Shown here in pieces: positions 16,910 to 25,214 of a stretch of 45,045 bases of DNA. The stretch covers positions 1 to 45,045 of the forward strand of contig NZ_JABSNU010000024.1 in the NCBI RefSeq assembly GCF_013266735.1, written 5' to 3'. How positions within the stretch are numbered: position 1 is the stretch's first letter; every line of letters starts with the position of its first letter. A model generated the notes under the pieces. It had not been told where the DNA came from, ran no database searches, and was given only the letters and a program-made list of their open reading frames with translations. Source of the DNA: Pedobacter foliorum (lineage in GTDB: Bacteria; Bacteroidota; Bacteroidia; Sphingobacteriales; Sphingobacteriaceae). The position numbers were made by a program, and so were the translations under genes.

Positions 16910-18409
16910 ATGGGATTAAAAGCGGCATTAAGTAAACCGTTTGCGGCCTTTATTGTAAAAGGCATCAATAAATGGAAAAAAAATGCAGTGGGGGCACAGA
17001 AGGAAACTTTAAGTCAACTCATTGATTCTGCAAAAAATACGGCCTTTGGTAAAGATCATGGTTTTGCTGCTGTTAAAACTTATGAGGATTTTAAAAAGGC
17101 AGTGCCTGTTAGAGATTACGAAGAGTTAAGACCTTATATTGAAAGAGTAGTTGCAGGTGAGCCTGATGTAATGTGGAAGGGTAAACCCCTTTACTTTGCA
17201 AAAACATCCGGTACTACATCTGGCGTTAAATATATTCCGCTTTCTAAAGAATCAGTACCCGAGCATGTTAAGGCTGCCCGTAATGCTTTACTTACCTATA
17301 TTCATGAAACGGGAAACACCAGTTTTATTAATGGTAAGATGATCTTTTTACAGGGAAGCCCGGTATTGAGTAAAAAGAACGGTATTAACGTGGGTAGACT
17401 TTCTGGTATTGTAGCTCATTTGGTTCCAGCTTATTTGCAGAAAAATCGCTTGCCTTCTTATGCTACAAACTGTATTGATGATTGGGAGCAAAAGGTTGAT
17501 GCCATAGTTGAGGAAACCTTTAATGAAGATATGACCCTGATTTCGGGGATACCACCGTGGGTACAAATGTATTTTGACAGGCTTACGCAAAAATCCGGAG
17601 GTAAAAAGATTAAAGACATCTTTAAGAATTTTAGCCTGTTTGTGTATGGGGGAGTTAATTACGAACCTTATCGTGCTAAAATAGAAGAAAGCATAGGCAG
17701 GAAAATCGATACCATTGAAACTTATCCGGCATCAGAGGGATTTATCGCTTATCAGGACAGTCAGCAAGATAAAAGCTTATTGTTATTGGCAAATGCAGGT
17801 ATATTCTATGAGTTTATTCCGGCAGATGAGTATTACAACGACAATCCTTTAAGGGTTAGTCTGGAGGATGTTGAGCTTGAAAAGAATTACGCTTTGATAC
17901 TCAATACAAACGCTGGTTTGTGGGGGTATAGCATTGGAGATACCGTTAAGTTTGTATCTAAGAACCCATATAAAATATTGGTTACCGGACGTATTAAGCA
18001 TTTTATCTCCGCTTTTGGCGAACATGTAATTGGCGAAGAGGTAGAACATGCTTTACTTACTGTAGCTAATGAAGAAGGTGTTGGTATTACAGAATTTACA
18101 GTGGCCCCTCAGGTAGAGACTCCACAGGGTGAATTGCCTTATCATGAGTGGTTTGTAGAGTTTTCTAATCCCCCAAAGGATCTGGATGCTTTCAGTAAAA
18201 AAGTAGACGAAGCACTACAAAAGAAGAATATTTACTATTTTGACCTCATTGAGGGGAAAATACTGCAACCTCTGATCATTCGCTCCTTACAGAAGGATGC
18301 TTTTGTGAACTTTATGCGTAGTCAGGGTAAGCTTGGCGGACAGAATAAAGTTCCAAGATTATCGAACGACAGAAAGATTGCAGATAATTTAAGTAGTTTT
18401 ATAAATTGA
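16910..18409 (+). CDS. GH3-family (auxin-responsive GH3-like) adenylating enzyme
   Basis: The 499-residue product matches the bacterial members of the plant GH3 acyl-adenylating family: an N-terminal domain with the ATP-binding motif FAKTSGTTSGVKYIP (about 97-111), the middle motif YPASEGFIAYQ (about 268), and LWGYSIGDTVKF followed by VTGRIKHFISAFGEHV at the hinge to the C-terminal domain. Plant relatives join hormone acids to amino acids; substrates of bacterial ones are mostly unknown. It overlaps dxr by 4 bp and so is expressed with isoprenoid and envelope genes. Confidence 0.82.
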   Translation: MGLKAALSKPFAAFIVKGINKWKKNAVGAQKETLSQLIDSAKNTAFGKDHGFAAVKTYEDFKKAVPVRDYEELRPYIERVVAGEPDVMWKGKPLYFAKTSGTTSGVKYIPLSKESVPEHVKAARNALLTYIHETGNTSFINGKMIFLQGSPVLSKKNGINVGRLSGIVAHLVPAYLQKNRLPSYATNCIDDWEQKVDAIVEETFNEDMTLISGIPPWVQMYFDRLTQKSGGKKIKDIFKNFSLFVYGGVNYEPYRAKIEESIGRKIDTIETYPASEGFIAYQDSQQDKSLLLLANAGIFYEFIPADEYYNDNPLRVSLEDVELEKNYALILNTNAGLWGYSIGDTVKFVSKNPYKILVTGRIKHFISAFGEHVIGEEVEHALLTVANEEGVGITEFTVAPQVETPQGELPYHEWFVEFSNPPKDLDAFSKKVDEALQKKNIYYFDLIEGKILQPLIIRSLQKDAFVNFMRSQGKLGGQNKVPRLSNDRKIADNLSSFIN

Positions 18410-19557
18410 AGAACATATCCATTTTAGGCGCAACTGGTTCAATAGGAACACAGGCCTTAGAAGTTATTGAGGCAAATCCTGGATTGTATAAGGTTACGTC
18501 GCTTACAGCACAATCAAACGCTGATTTATTAATTGCCCAGGCTTTAAAGTTTAAGCCTTTGATGGTTGTTATTGGCGATGAAAATAAATATCAGTCAGTA
18601 AAAGCAGCCTTGGCAAGTACAGGGATCAAAGTTTTGGCCGGTGAAGATGCGTTGTGTGAAGCTGCGAGTTTGGCAGAAACAGATTTAGTGCTTACTGCGA
18701 TAGTGGGCTCTGTTGGTTTAAAGCCAACTATTGCTGCTATAAAAGCTAAAAAGGACATCGGGCTAGCCAATAAAGAAACACTGGTAGTTGCAGGCGATTT
18801 GATAACTGACCTGGCTAAAGAGCATGGCGTAAAAATTATTCCTGTGGATTCTGAGCACTCGGCAATTTTCCAATGCCTGGTAGGCGAGGCTTTCAATACC
18901 ATTGAAAAGATTTACTTGACTGCTTCGGGCGGGCCATTTAGAGGTAAAGAGCGCGATTTTTTAGCCAATGTTACAAAAGTAGAGGCGCTTAAACATCCCA
19001 ATTGGGTAATGGGGGCAAAGATCACTATTGATTCTGCTTCTCTAATGAATAAAGGGCTAGAGGTTATTGAAGCAAAGTGGTTGTTTGATCTGGACGTAGA
19101 ACAGATAGATGTAATTGTACACCCACAATCTATTGTACATTCGTTGGTGCAATTTAATGACGGCTCTATGAAAGCACAGATGGGCTTGCCTGATATGAAA
19201 TTGCCAATTCATTACGCTTTTGCATATCCAGATAGAATAAGTAGCAGTTTTAAACGTTTCAATTTCATGGATTATCCTGAGCTAACGTTCTCACAAGCTG
19301 ACAGAAGTACTTTTAGAAATCTTGATCTTGCATTTGAAGCTTTACGCAGAGCTGGAAATATGCCTTGTATTATTAATGCTGCCAATGAAGTGGTGGTAAA
19401 TGCCTTTTTACAAAATCAGATTGGCTTCCTGGAAATGAGCGATATTATAGAGCAGTGTATGTCTGATATCAGCTTTATAGCCAAGCCAACACTCAATAAT
19501 TATTTAGAAACCGACGAGCTTACACGTATATTTGCGGGTGAGCTAGTAACAAAATAA
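18406..19557 (+). CDS. dxr: 1-deoxy-D-xylulose 5-phosphate reductoisomerase
   Basis: This 383-residue cytoplasmic enzyme converts DXP to MEP with NADPH in the non-mevalonate isoprenoid pathway. It has the NADPH-binding G8-A-T-G-S-I-G14, GLANKETLVVAG, the catalytic VDSEHSAIFQCL, TASGGPFRG, SLMNKGLEVIEAKWLF and HPQSIVHSLVQF, at normal length. The start is TTG, overlapping the TGA stop of the GH3 gene (TTGA), which fits a coupled start; no ATG fits the N-terminal fold. Its product path feeds the polyprenyl carrier used by the two glycosyltransferases upstream. Confidence 0.95.
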   Translation: MKNISILGATGSIGTQALEVIEANPGLYKVTSLTAQSNADLLIAQALKFKPLMVVIGDENKYQSVKAALASTGIKVLAGEDALCEAASLAETDLVLTAIVGSVGLKPTIAAIKAKKDIGLANKETLVVAGDLITDLAKEHGVKIIPVDSEHSAIFQCLVGEAFNTIEKIYLTASGGPFRGKERDFLANVTKVEALKHPNWVMGAKITIDSASLMNKGLEVIEAKWLFDLDVEQIDVIVHPQSIVHSLVQFNDGSMKAQMGLPDMKLPIHYAFAYPDRISSSFKRFNFMDYPELTFSQADRSTFRNLDLAFEALRRAGNMPCIINAANEVVVNAFLQNQIGFLEMSDIIEQCMSDISFIAKPTLNNYLETDELTRIFAGELVTK

Positions 19558-19596
19558 GTTTTTTACAGTCAAATTTAGAAACATTTAAAATCATAT

Positions 19597-20937
19597 ATGA
19601 GCGGATTGATTATGGCGGCCCAGTTACTTCTGGGATTATCGATATTAGTTATTTTACACGAATTAGGACATTTTCTTGCAGCACGTGCTTTTGGAATTAA
19701 GGTAGAGAAGTTTTACCTGTTTTTTGACGCCTGGGGCGTTAAACTATTTAGTTTTAAAAAGGGCGACTGTGAGTATGGTATTGGCTGGTTGCCTTTAGGT
19801 GGCTATGTTAAAATAGCGGGTATGATAGATGAATCTATGGATACCGAGCAAATGAATCAACCTGCTCAACCTTGGGAATTCAGGTCTAAACCAGCTTGGC
19901 AGCGCTTAATAGTAATGCTGGGTGGTGTTATTGTAAACGTTGTTGTAGGTATCTTGATTTTCTGGATGCTAACCTTTAAATACGGTGAAACATTTATTCC
20001 AAACAGCGCTGTACAGAATGGTATTAACCCAGGCAGTATCGGTAAAGAAATCGGACTTCAAAAAGGAGATAAGGTAATTGCTATTAATGGCAATAAAGTG
20101 ATTCGCTTTGATGAATTGGTTAGTTCAAAAGTTTTACTTGGAAACACAAACTTAACTGTTATCCGTGGAGACAGAACGCTGGATATTAAAGTGCCTGAGA
20201 ATATCTTAAATAGAATTTCTGAGCCTGATATGGGAATTGAATCATTTATCAGCAGGATGCCTCTTTTAAGTACCAGAATAGATAGTATCGTGGCAGGAAA
20301 GACGGCTGAGAAAGCAGGCTTAAAAAAAGGTGATAAAATTACTTCTGTAAATGGTATACCTATGAAGTATGATGTTGATTTCAGATCAATTGTTCCAAAA
20401 TATAAAGGTAAAACGGTAGATCTAGGTATTGATAGAGGTACAGAGAAGTTGTCTGTTAAAGTTCCGGTTGATACTTCTGGTACTGTGGGTATTGCGTTTA
20501 TTCCTACAAGCCAGATAAAAGAAGAAACCATTAATTACGGTCTTTTTGCTTCGCTTCCAATTGGAGCTACTCAAGCTTGGAAAGTTTTTAGTGATAATGG
20601 TAAAGGAATTTGGAAAGTGCTTACTGGTAAAATCCAGGCAAACAAGGCATTTTCAGGCCCTGTAGAGATCGCACGTAAAGTTTATGGCGGAGAGTGGGTT
20701 TGGGCTAGATTCTGGGCCTCAACAGGCTTTATTTCTATTGCTTTGGCATTTATGAACTTGTTGCCTATTCCTGCTTTGGATGGTGGACATGTTGTTTTCC
20801 TGGTTGTTGAGATGATTAAAGGAAAACCACTTGGTGATAAATTTATGGAACGTGCTCAAATGGTTGGTTTTGTTCTTTTATTATCATTAATGGTCTTTGT
20901 GCTCGGTAACGACATATTTAAGGCCATAATGCATTAG
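19597..20937 (+). CDS. rseP: RIP metalloprotease RseP (site-2 protease)
   Basis: The 446-residue inner-membrane zinc protease has H21-E-L-G-H25 in the first helix, the PDZ region (two domains, about 120-290), and the second active-site motif NLLPIPALDGGH with Asp395, followed by a last helix. Site-2 proteases cleave anti-sigma factors and signal-peptide remnants within the membrane; FecR-type anti-sigma factors such as the one at 37193 are plausible clients, by inference. MSGLIM and the Met6 MAAQLLLG are both possible starts. It is 39 bp after dxr, a pairing common in bacteria, and 6 bp before hscB. Confidence 0.93.
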   Translation: MSGLIMAAQLLLGLSILVILHELGHFLAARAFGIKVEKFYLFFDAWGVKLFSFKKGDCEYGIGWLPLGGYVKIAGMIDESMDTEQMNQPAQPWEFRSKPAWQRLIVMLGGVIVNVVVGILIFWMLTFKYGETFIPNSAVQNGINPGSIGKEIGLQKGDKVIAINGNKVIRFDELVSSKVLLGNTNLTVIRGDRTLDIKVPENILNRISEPDMGIESFISRMPLLSTRIDSIVAGKTAEKAGLKKGDKITSVNGIPMKYDVDFRSIVPKYKGKTVDLGIDRGTEKLSVKVPVDTSGTVGIAFIPTSQIKEETINYGLFASLPIGATQAWKVFSDNGKGIWKVLTGKIQANKAFSGPVEIARKVYGGEWVWARFWASTGFISIALAFMNLLPIPALDGGHVVFLVVEMIKGKPLGDKFMERAQMVGFVLLLSLMVFVLGNDIFKAIMH

Positions 20938-20943
20938 GTTCTT

Positions 20944-21477
20944 ATGACTGATTATTTTGCATTTTATGGCTTACCATTAAGTTTTAATCCTGATGCTGCT
21001 CTTGTAAAACAAAAGTTTTATGAGTTCAGTAAGAAGTATCATCCTGATTTTTATATCAATGAGAGTGATGAGAAACAGGCTGAAGTATTGGAATTAAGTA
21101 CAGTAAACAATAAAGCATATCAGGTTCTAAGTGATCCTCAGAAAAGGTTGCATTATATTTTGGAATTGAAAGGCTTATTAAAAGAAGGGGAGAACTATGT
21201 TTTACCGCAAAGCTTTTTAATGGATATGATGGACATTAATGAGGCATTGATGGATCTACAGTTTGATCCTGACCCTGTAAGGTTGGCAGGATTGAAAGAA
21301 GATGTTAATGGTGTAGAGAAAGGCCTGTCGGAGGAAATTATCTCGCTAACGACCTCTTTTGATGCTCAGGACGCTGATGAACAGAATAAAACTCTTATCG
21401 CGGTAAAAGATCTTTATTACCGTAACAAATACTTGCTAAGGCTTAGGGAAAGTATTGCTAATGCATCTGCTTTATAG
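20944..21477 (+). CDS. hscB: Fe-S cluster assembly co-chaperone HscB (J-domain)
   Basis: The 177-residue protein has an N-terminal J domain with H33-P-D35 in the loop between helices, preceded by FYGLPLSFNPD and KFYEFSKKYHPD, the usual HscB form. A helical C-terminal domain follows (about 85-175), which in the family binds the IscU scaffold. It would stimulate the HscA ATPase for cluster transfer; hscA is not in the window. It is the last gene of the operon, 6 bp after rseP, and a hairpin follows 13 bp after the stop. Confidence 0.88.
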   Translation: MTDYFAFYGLPLSFNPDAALVKQKFYEFSKKYHPDFYINESDEKQAEVLELSTVNNKAYQVLSDPQKRLHYILELKGLLKEGENYVLPQSFLMDMMDINEALMDLQFDPDPVRLAGLKEDVNGVEKGLSEEIISLTTSFDAQDADEQNKTLIAVKDLYYRNKYLLRLRESIANASAL

Positions 21478-21489
21478 GCTTGGCTGTTA

Positions 21490-21531
21490 AATCATTGTAA
21501 AAAAGTAAAATGCTACTTTTTTACAATGATT
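21490..21531 (+). terminator. Hairpin terminator after hscB
   Basis: Perfect 18-base arms at 21490-21507 and 21514-21531, with a 6-base loop, are rich in A on the left and T on the right. It lies 13 bp after the hscB stop and just before the DUF3817 promoter, so it separates the two units. Confidence 0.75.
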
Positions 21532-21538
21532 GTTTGGA

Positions 21539-21546
21539 TACCTTTG
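21539..21546 (+). promoter_or_regulatory. -7 promoter element of the DUF3817 gene
   Basis: TACCTTTG is an exact TAnnTTTG match, 17 bp before the ATG at 21563. It falls inside the longer TTG-started frame from 21530, which argues for the ATG as the start. Confidence 0.5.
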
Positions 21547-21562
21547 CCGAAAATCCACACAT

Positions 21563-21862
21563 ATGAACACATTATCTATTTTTAGAAAAGTTGCCGTTGC
21601 AGAAGGACTTTCATACGTCTTTTTGGTATTTATTGCTATGCCCCTAAAGTACTGGGCCGACTTGCCTTTGGCTGTAAAATATACAGGTTGGGCTCATGGC
21701 GTTTTATTTGTGCTTTATATGGTTATTTTAATTATGGCATGGCAAGAGTACAAATGGAACCTTAAAAAGGTGGTACTCATAGGGTTTGCGTCTTTATTGC
21801 CATTTGCCCCTTTTTTGGTAGATAAAAGACTTAAAAAAGATAATTTAAATAAGTCTTGGTAA
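21563..21862 (+). CDS. DUF3817 family small membrane protein
   Basis: The 99-residue product starts MNTLSIFRKVAVAEGLSYV, typical of DUF3817, with three hydrophobic segments (about 10-32, 38-60, 68-88), a central W-A-H-G motif (GWAHGVLFVLYM) and a basic tail (DKRLKKDNLNK). The family is of unknown function. The start is the ATG at 21563, since the possible upstream TTG at 21530 lies in the terminator stem and would place the -7 box inside the gene. The tRNA-Leu promoter overlaps the end of its 3' flank. Confidence 0.78.
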   Translation: MNTLSIFRKVAVAEGLSYVFLVFIAMPLKYWADLPLAVKYTGWAHGVLFVLYMVILIMAWQEYKWNLKKVVLIGFASLLPFAPFLVDKRLKKDNLNKSW

Positions 21863-21886
21863 TTAGTTTTTCAATTAATACATTTG
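21856..21886 (+). promoter_or_regulatory. Full -33/-7 promoter of tRNA-Leu
   Basis: TTG at 21856-21858 and TACATTTG at 21879-21886 are separated by 20 bp, within the 17-23 bp range of Bacteroidota promoters. The tRNA begins at 21907, about 14 nt after the expected transcription start. Confidence 0.6.
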
Positions 21887-21906
21887 CATCCCGCTAATAA
21901 GCAAAC

Positions 21907-21986
21907 GCCCAGCTGGCGGAATTGGTAGACGCGCTGGTCTCAAACACCTGTGGGAAACCGTGCCGGTTCGACTCCGGCGCTGGGTA
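21907..21986 (+). tRNA. tRNA-Leu (anticodon CAA)
   Basis: The acceptor stem GCCCAGC (21907-21913) pairs with GCTGGGT (21979-21985), with A at 73. The T stem GCCGG/CCGGC encloses TTCGACT, the D arm contains GGTAGAC, and a long class II variable arm (TGGGAAACCG) marks a leucine or serine tRNA. The anticodon loop CTCAAAC reads CAA, for UUG codons. One U-U mismatch appears in the anticodon stem. CCA is not encoded (the DNA reads ACA). Its 3' end is duplicated at 35641, so it looks like the integration site of the region downstream. Confidence 0.9.
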
Positions 21987-22295
21987 CAGATCCCTCTTTA
22001 CGAAAGTTGAGAGGGATTTTTGGTTAAAATCATCTTTTAAAGCTCTCAAATTGTGTTTTTTTGGTTCGACCTTCGGTTAAGGTAAGTTGTTAATAGCAAC
22101 CGTACTAAATTCGAACCACGCGTCGAATTTGCTTTATGTAACTGTTATATAAAAAGAACAGATATTAACATGGATTGTCTCTTACCTGCACTGGAGAATC
22201 CGTTGTCCCAGACCATTTAATTTTGGGCTATTTTGATCACTTTTGTAATTTATTATAATTATTAAATAGGCAGATTTTTTGATGCTTTATAGCCC
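21982..22295 (+). repeat. Direct repeat copy A, starting in the tRNA-Leu 3' end
   Basis: The 314 bases from GGGTACAGATCC onward match 35641-35950 at about 85% by hand alignment, with 28 differences in the first 200 bases and a few small gaps later. The similarity ends at CTTTATAG. Both copies keep a terminator hairpin at the start and the pairing GTTCGA...TCGAAC inside. No open frame is preserved in both. It covers most of the 378-base gap between the tRNA and the symporter gene; the remaining 70 bases hold a weak hairpin at 22322-22344. Confidence 0.8.
21990..22021 (+). terminator. Terminator of tRNA-Leu
   Basis: ATCCCTCT (21990-21997) pairs with AGAGGGAT (22010-22017) around a 12-base loop, followed by TTTTT. 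It begins 4 bp after the tRNA and is part of repeat copy A. In copy B the stem survives with one G-U pair. Confidence 0.75.
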
Positions 22296-22321
22296 GAAAT
22301 TTCCACGTACCGCTCAAAGTA

Positions 22322-22344
22322 GGTTCTAATAGAATTCTAGAACC
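22322..22344. repeat. Short inverted repeat downstream of the symporter gene
   Basis: GGTTCTA and TAGAACC (7 bp) flank a 9-base spacer containing GAATTC, 21 bp beyond the symporter stop on the minus strand. There is no T-run after it in that direction, so it is only a weak terminator candidate. Confidence 0.3.
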
Positions 22345-22364
22345 GGAGGCTATCCTATTTTTAC

Positions 22365-23963
22365 TCATGTTGCAATCCCTGTTTTAGAAAAGACCACGAA
22401 TAAAATGATCATAACTAGTAATAAAAGTCCGTTAATCCAATGCCGGTTTTTCCATGGCTTTAAATCTACTGTTTGTTTATTTTGAGCAACATAAGCGGTT
22501 TCCATAGGAAGTAATTTTCCGATGATGAGCATAATAGCAGTAGTTAGTAAAAAGAGAATGGCCAGGACATGTAGAAAATGGATACCTGTATCGAATACAA
22601 TTTGGGTAAGGATGTAACCTGCAAAGCAAAATGCAAGTCCAATTTTAGCGGCAATAGGAGGTACCCGTTTTGTGACAAAGCCAACAAACATAATGGTAAA
22701 GATAGGGATGCTGAAAGCTGCATTTATCTTCTGCATAAAGGTATAAAAGCTGTCGGTAGAGAAAATGATCAGGGGCGCAATAAACATCGCCAGTAAGGAA
22801 GCAAACATTTCAAATCTCTTTGAGTTTTTGAGCATATTGGCTTCTGTAACAACCATTCCTTTTTTTTCTTTGAAGGGTTTGTAGAGGTTCAATATAAACA
22901 AAGTACTGGCACTGTTAAGCCCCGGCGAAAAGGAAGTGATTGCTGCGCCAAAAATAACTGCTGCAATGAAACCACTTAAGATAGGAGGAGATACATCGCT
23001 TACGACTCTTGAAAACACCTCGGTGGTGTTTTGCATGTTGCTATACAGGTGAACAGCAATGATTCCAGGTAAGATAAAGAGTAATGGGCCAAGCAGCTTT
23101 CCTGCACAGGCAAGCGCAATGCCTTTTTGACTGGTTTTTAGATCTGATGATGCAAGTGCTTGTTGAACGATTACCTGTTCTGTGCCCCAGTAAAAAAGGT
23201 TCATTAAGATCATTCCTGTAAAAATTGTAGAGAAGGGAACAGCATCGGCAGATGTACCTATAGAATTAAAATGTTCCGTTTTTGAGGTAAGGATGGTGTG
23301 GATGCCCAATTGTAGGCTGCCATTGCCCACATGACTCAATCCGAAGTAAGCCAGTAACAATGCCCCGGTAAACATACAGATTCCCAAAACAAGGTCTGAG
23401 ATCACAATGGCCTTTAACCCACCCAAAATAGAATATAAACTACCTACAAGACCGATGCACCAAACCAGAATCCAGATGCTGCTTGCATAACTGATGTGCC
23501 ATATATCAGAAAAATGAAACAAGCCATTCAGGGCAACTGCACCACTGTAAAGTACTATAGGCAGCAGGTTTACCATGTAGCTGATCAGAAACAGGAAGGA
23601 AACCAGTTTCTTGGTGCCAGCGTCATACCTGTTCTCCAGAAAATCCGGAGTGGTGGACATGGCGCCTTTTAAATACACGGGAATCACAAATTCGGAAACA
23701 ACCAGCATGGCAAATACGGAGCTTATTCCCCAGGCCATTACCGTCATGTTGTTCACGTAAACCGATTCGCTGCTCCCTACAAATTCTGCGGCGCTGATGT
23801 TCGTGAAAAATAAGGCACTGCCTACAGCAGTAAAACTTAAGGTGCGGTTGGCCAGAAAAAGACCTGCGGAGGTCGTAATTTTATGCTTTCTGGTTTTGAA
23901 CCAGGAAATCACTCCTACAAGGAAGGTAACAGCAATAAAGGTGACAAAAGCCGTTGTATTCAT
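22365..23963 (-). CDS. Sodium/solute symporter family (SSS) transporter
   Basis: The 532-residue protein has about 14 membrane helices. It has SSS hallmarks: the unwound first helix region LFLANRTLSFTAVGSALFFTNISAAEFVGSSES, the DLVLGICMF region, and GMILMNLFYWGTEQVIVQQALAS, which resembles the YWGTNQxIVQR stretch of vSGLT-type sugar carriers. It would bring the released sugar across the inner membrane with sodium. It lies 9 bp downstream of the GntR-type gene on the same strand, so the two form a small operon divergent from SusC. The next gene on its 3' side is tRNA-Leu with repeat A. Confidence 0.85.
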   Translation of the reverse strand: MNTTAFVTFIAVTFLVGVISWFKTRKHKITTSAGLFLANRTLSFTAVGSALFFTNISAAEFVGSSESVYVNNMTVMAWGISSVFAMLVVSEFVIPVYLKGAMSTTPDFLENRYDAGTKKLVSFLFLISYMVNLLPIVLYSGAVALNGLFHFSDIWHISYASSIWILVWCIGLVGSLYSILGGLKAIVISDLVLGICMFTGALLLAYFGLSHVGNGSLQLGIHTILTSKTEHFNSIGTSADAVPFSTIFTGMILMNLFYWGTEQVIVQQALASSDLKTSQKGIALACAGKLLGPLLFILPGIIAVHLYSNMQNTTEVFSRVVSDVSPPILSGFIAAVIFGAAITSFSPGLNSASTLFILNLYKPFKEKKGMVVTEANMLKNSKRFEMFASLLAMFIAPLIIFSTDSFYTFMQKINAAFSIPIFTIMFVGFVTKRVPPIAAKIGLAFCFAGYILTQIVFDTGIHFLHVLAILFLLTTAIMLIIGKLLPMETAYVAQNKQTVDLKPWKNRHWINGLLLLVMIILFVVFSKTGIAT

Positions 23964-23972
23964 CTGAGCAGG

Positions 23973-24989
23973 TTAAAGTGATTTTCTTCTGATCAGTACG
24001 GTAGGTATGGTTTCCTGTACTTTTTCTTTTTTCAATACCGCCTGTGCCACTTTTATGCCCATTAAAGAGAAATCGGCAGAGTAGGTGGTGATGCCACCAC
24101 CAATGATTTCTTTAACCACCTCATCGTTATGCGACAAGATGCCGATATCTTTGCCTGGCTGTAATTGTTTTGCTTCGCAATCTTTAAGTATTTTCCATAT
24201 TTCGGAGTTGTTTAGGGTAAAATAAACCTTTCCCTTTTCTACGCTTCCGGGCTCATATTCGTTTAAGATTCTCGTGTTGACCTTGAAATCTTTAGTGAAT
24301 CTCTTAAATGCTTTAATGATCTCAACCGGATCCAGCGAACCGGGTATATGGAAAAAGATCATTTCATCAAATTTCTTTATGGTTTCTGCCAGTTCTGCCA
24401 ATACCCCATAGGTAGACCGTTCAAATTCCTGGGTAATGTAGTTAAACTCACCTTTAAGTGGTTCGTAGCGATCAAACATGATGAACTTATTGCTGGGTAG
24501 CATCTCCAGCAGGTGTTTGGTTTTGGGGTGAGGTATCGGAGAAATCACGTATACACCATACTTACCTTTAATCATATCCAGCATGGTTTCGAACATGGTG
24601 ATGTTGCCATGGTGAAAAAAAACATCGATATGCACATTTGGACCCAGTTCGTTTCTGAAGTTTCGGTAAAATTGTTCCTGAAAGGAGTCGATCAGGTACA
24701 TGAGCAGCGCCACCTTTAAAGTTTGTTCCGTGTCGTCATTTGCAACAAAGTATCCGAGTCTGTTTTTTGATTCTACAATTCCACGGCTGATGAGCTCTCG
24801 ATAGCCTTTCATTACCGTTTCCCTTGCAAAGCCAAGCTTTTTGATCAGGACGTTTATAGAGGGTAGTGCCTCTCCCTTAGAAATGATTCTTTCGTCGATA
24901 GCATTAATTATACCCTGTACAAATTGCTCGTGTTTGGAATAAGAAGGTACTTCGTCAAGTTCCTGTATTTTTTCAAAGATGGTTATCAT
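23973..24989 (-). CDS. GntR-type transcriptional regulator with periplasmic-binding-protein-like sensor
   Basis: The 338-residue protein has an N-terminal winged helix of the GntR type (about 8-75; GEALPSINVLIKKLGFARETVMKGYRELISRGIV). A LacI-like sugar-sensing domain follows (about 88-335; HVDVFFHHGN, KDIGILSHNDEVVKEIIGGGITTYSADFSLMG and the late IPTVLIRRKSL). Regulators of this build control carbohydrate loci in Bacteroidota. It shares a 225-bp divergent region with SusC that holds matched inverted sequences, so it is likely to control the locus and perhaps itself. The sugar ligand cannot be told from sequence. Confidence 0.85.
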   Translation of the reverse strand: MITIFEKIQELDEVPSYSKHEQFVQGIINAIDERIISKGEALPSINVLIKKLGFARETVMKGYRELISRGIVESKNRLGYFVANDDTEQTLKVALLMYLIDSFQEQFYRNFRNELGPNVHIDVFFHHGNITMFETMLDMIKGKYGVYVISPIPHPKTKHLLEMLPSNKFIMFDRYEPLKGEFNYITQEFERSTYGVLAELAETIKKFDEMIFFHIPGSLDPVEIIKAFKRFTKDFKVNTRILNEYEPGSVEKGKVYFTLNNSEIWKILKDCEAKQLQPGKDIGILSHNDEVVKEIIGGGITTYSADFSLMGIKVAQAVLKKEKVQETIPTVLIRRKSL

Positions 24990-25008
24990 ATTGGTAGGTT
25001 GGGCTACA

Positions 25009-25018
25009 CTAGTCTATA
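25009..25018. promoter_or_regulatory. Operator candidate near the GntR-type gene
   Basis: CTAGTCTATA is the exact reverse complement of TATAGACTAG at 25159-25168. The two lie near opposite ends of the divergent intergenic region, each close to one start codon, as expected if one regulator binds both. Confidence 0.4.
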
Positions 25019-25155
25019 GGTGTAAAAAATCTTGTTTATCTTTTTTTTACAAGGTAATAATTTTTTGATTAATCATTAAGCACAAATTAAGGTAGTTATG
25101 AAACTAAAATTTGCAATTATAAAAAAACTTCCTTTATATTTACTTATTGATAGAA

Positions 25156-25188
25156 CAGTATAGACTAGACTAGTAGATATACTGTACT
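25156..25188. promoter_or_regulatory. Operator candidate upstream of SusC
   Basis: ACAGTATA at 25156 and its reverse complement TATACTGT (ending near 25185) flank a block containing two tandem GACTAG units (25163-25168 and 25168-25173) and the TATAGACTAG matching 25009-25018. It ends about 30 bp before the SusC ATG. It fits a GntR-type target; binding is inferred. Confidence 0.4.
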
Positions 25189-25214
25189 GTTACTAACCAA
25201 AAATAAAACCAAAT

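Noticed and set aside
21530..21562. A longer N-terminus for the DUF3817 gene beginning at a TTG
   Set aside because: The TTG is in the hscB terminator stem and the exact -7 box would then lie inside the gene; the ATG at 21563 gives the normal family start.
25141..25190. An exact TAnnTTTG promoter before the first SusC gene
   Set aside because: TATATTTA occurs in the area but lacks the final G, and AAAATTTG lacks the TA; no promoter is claimed.
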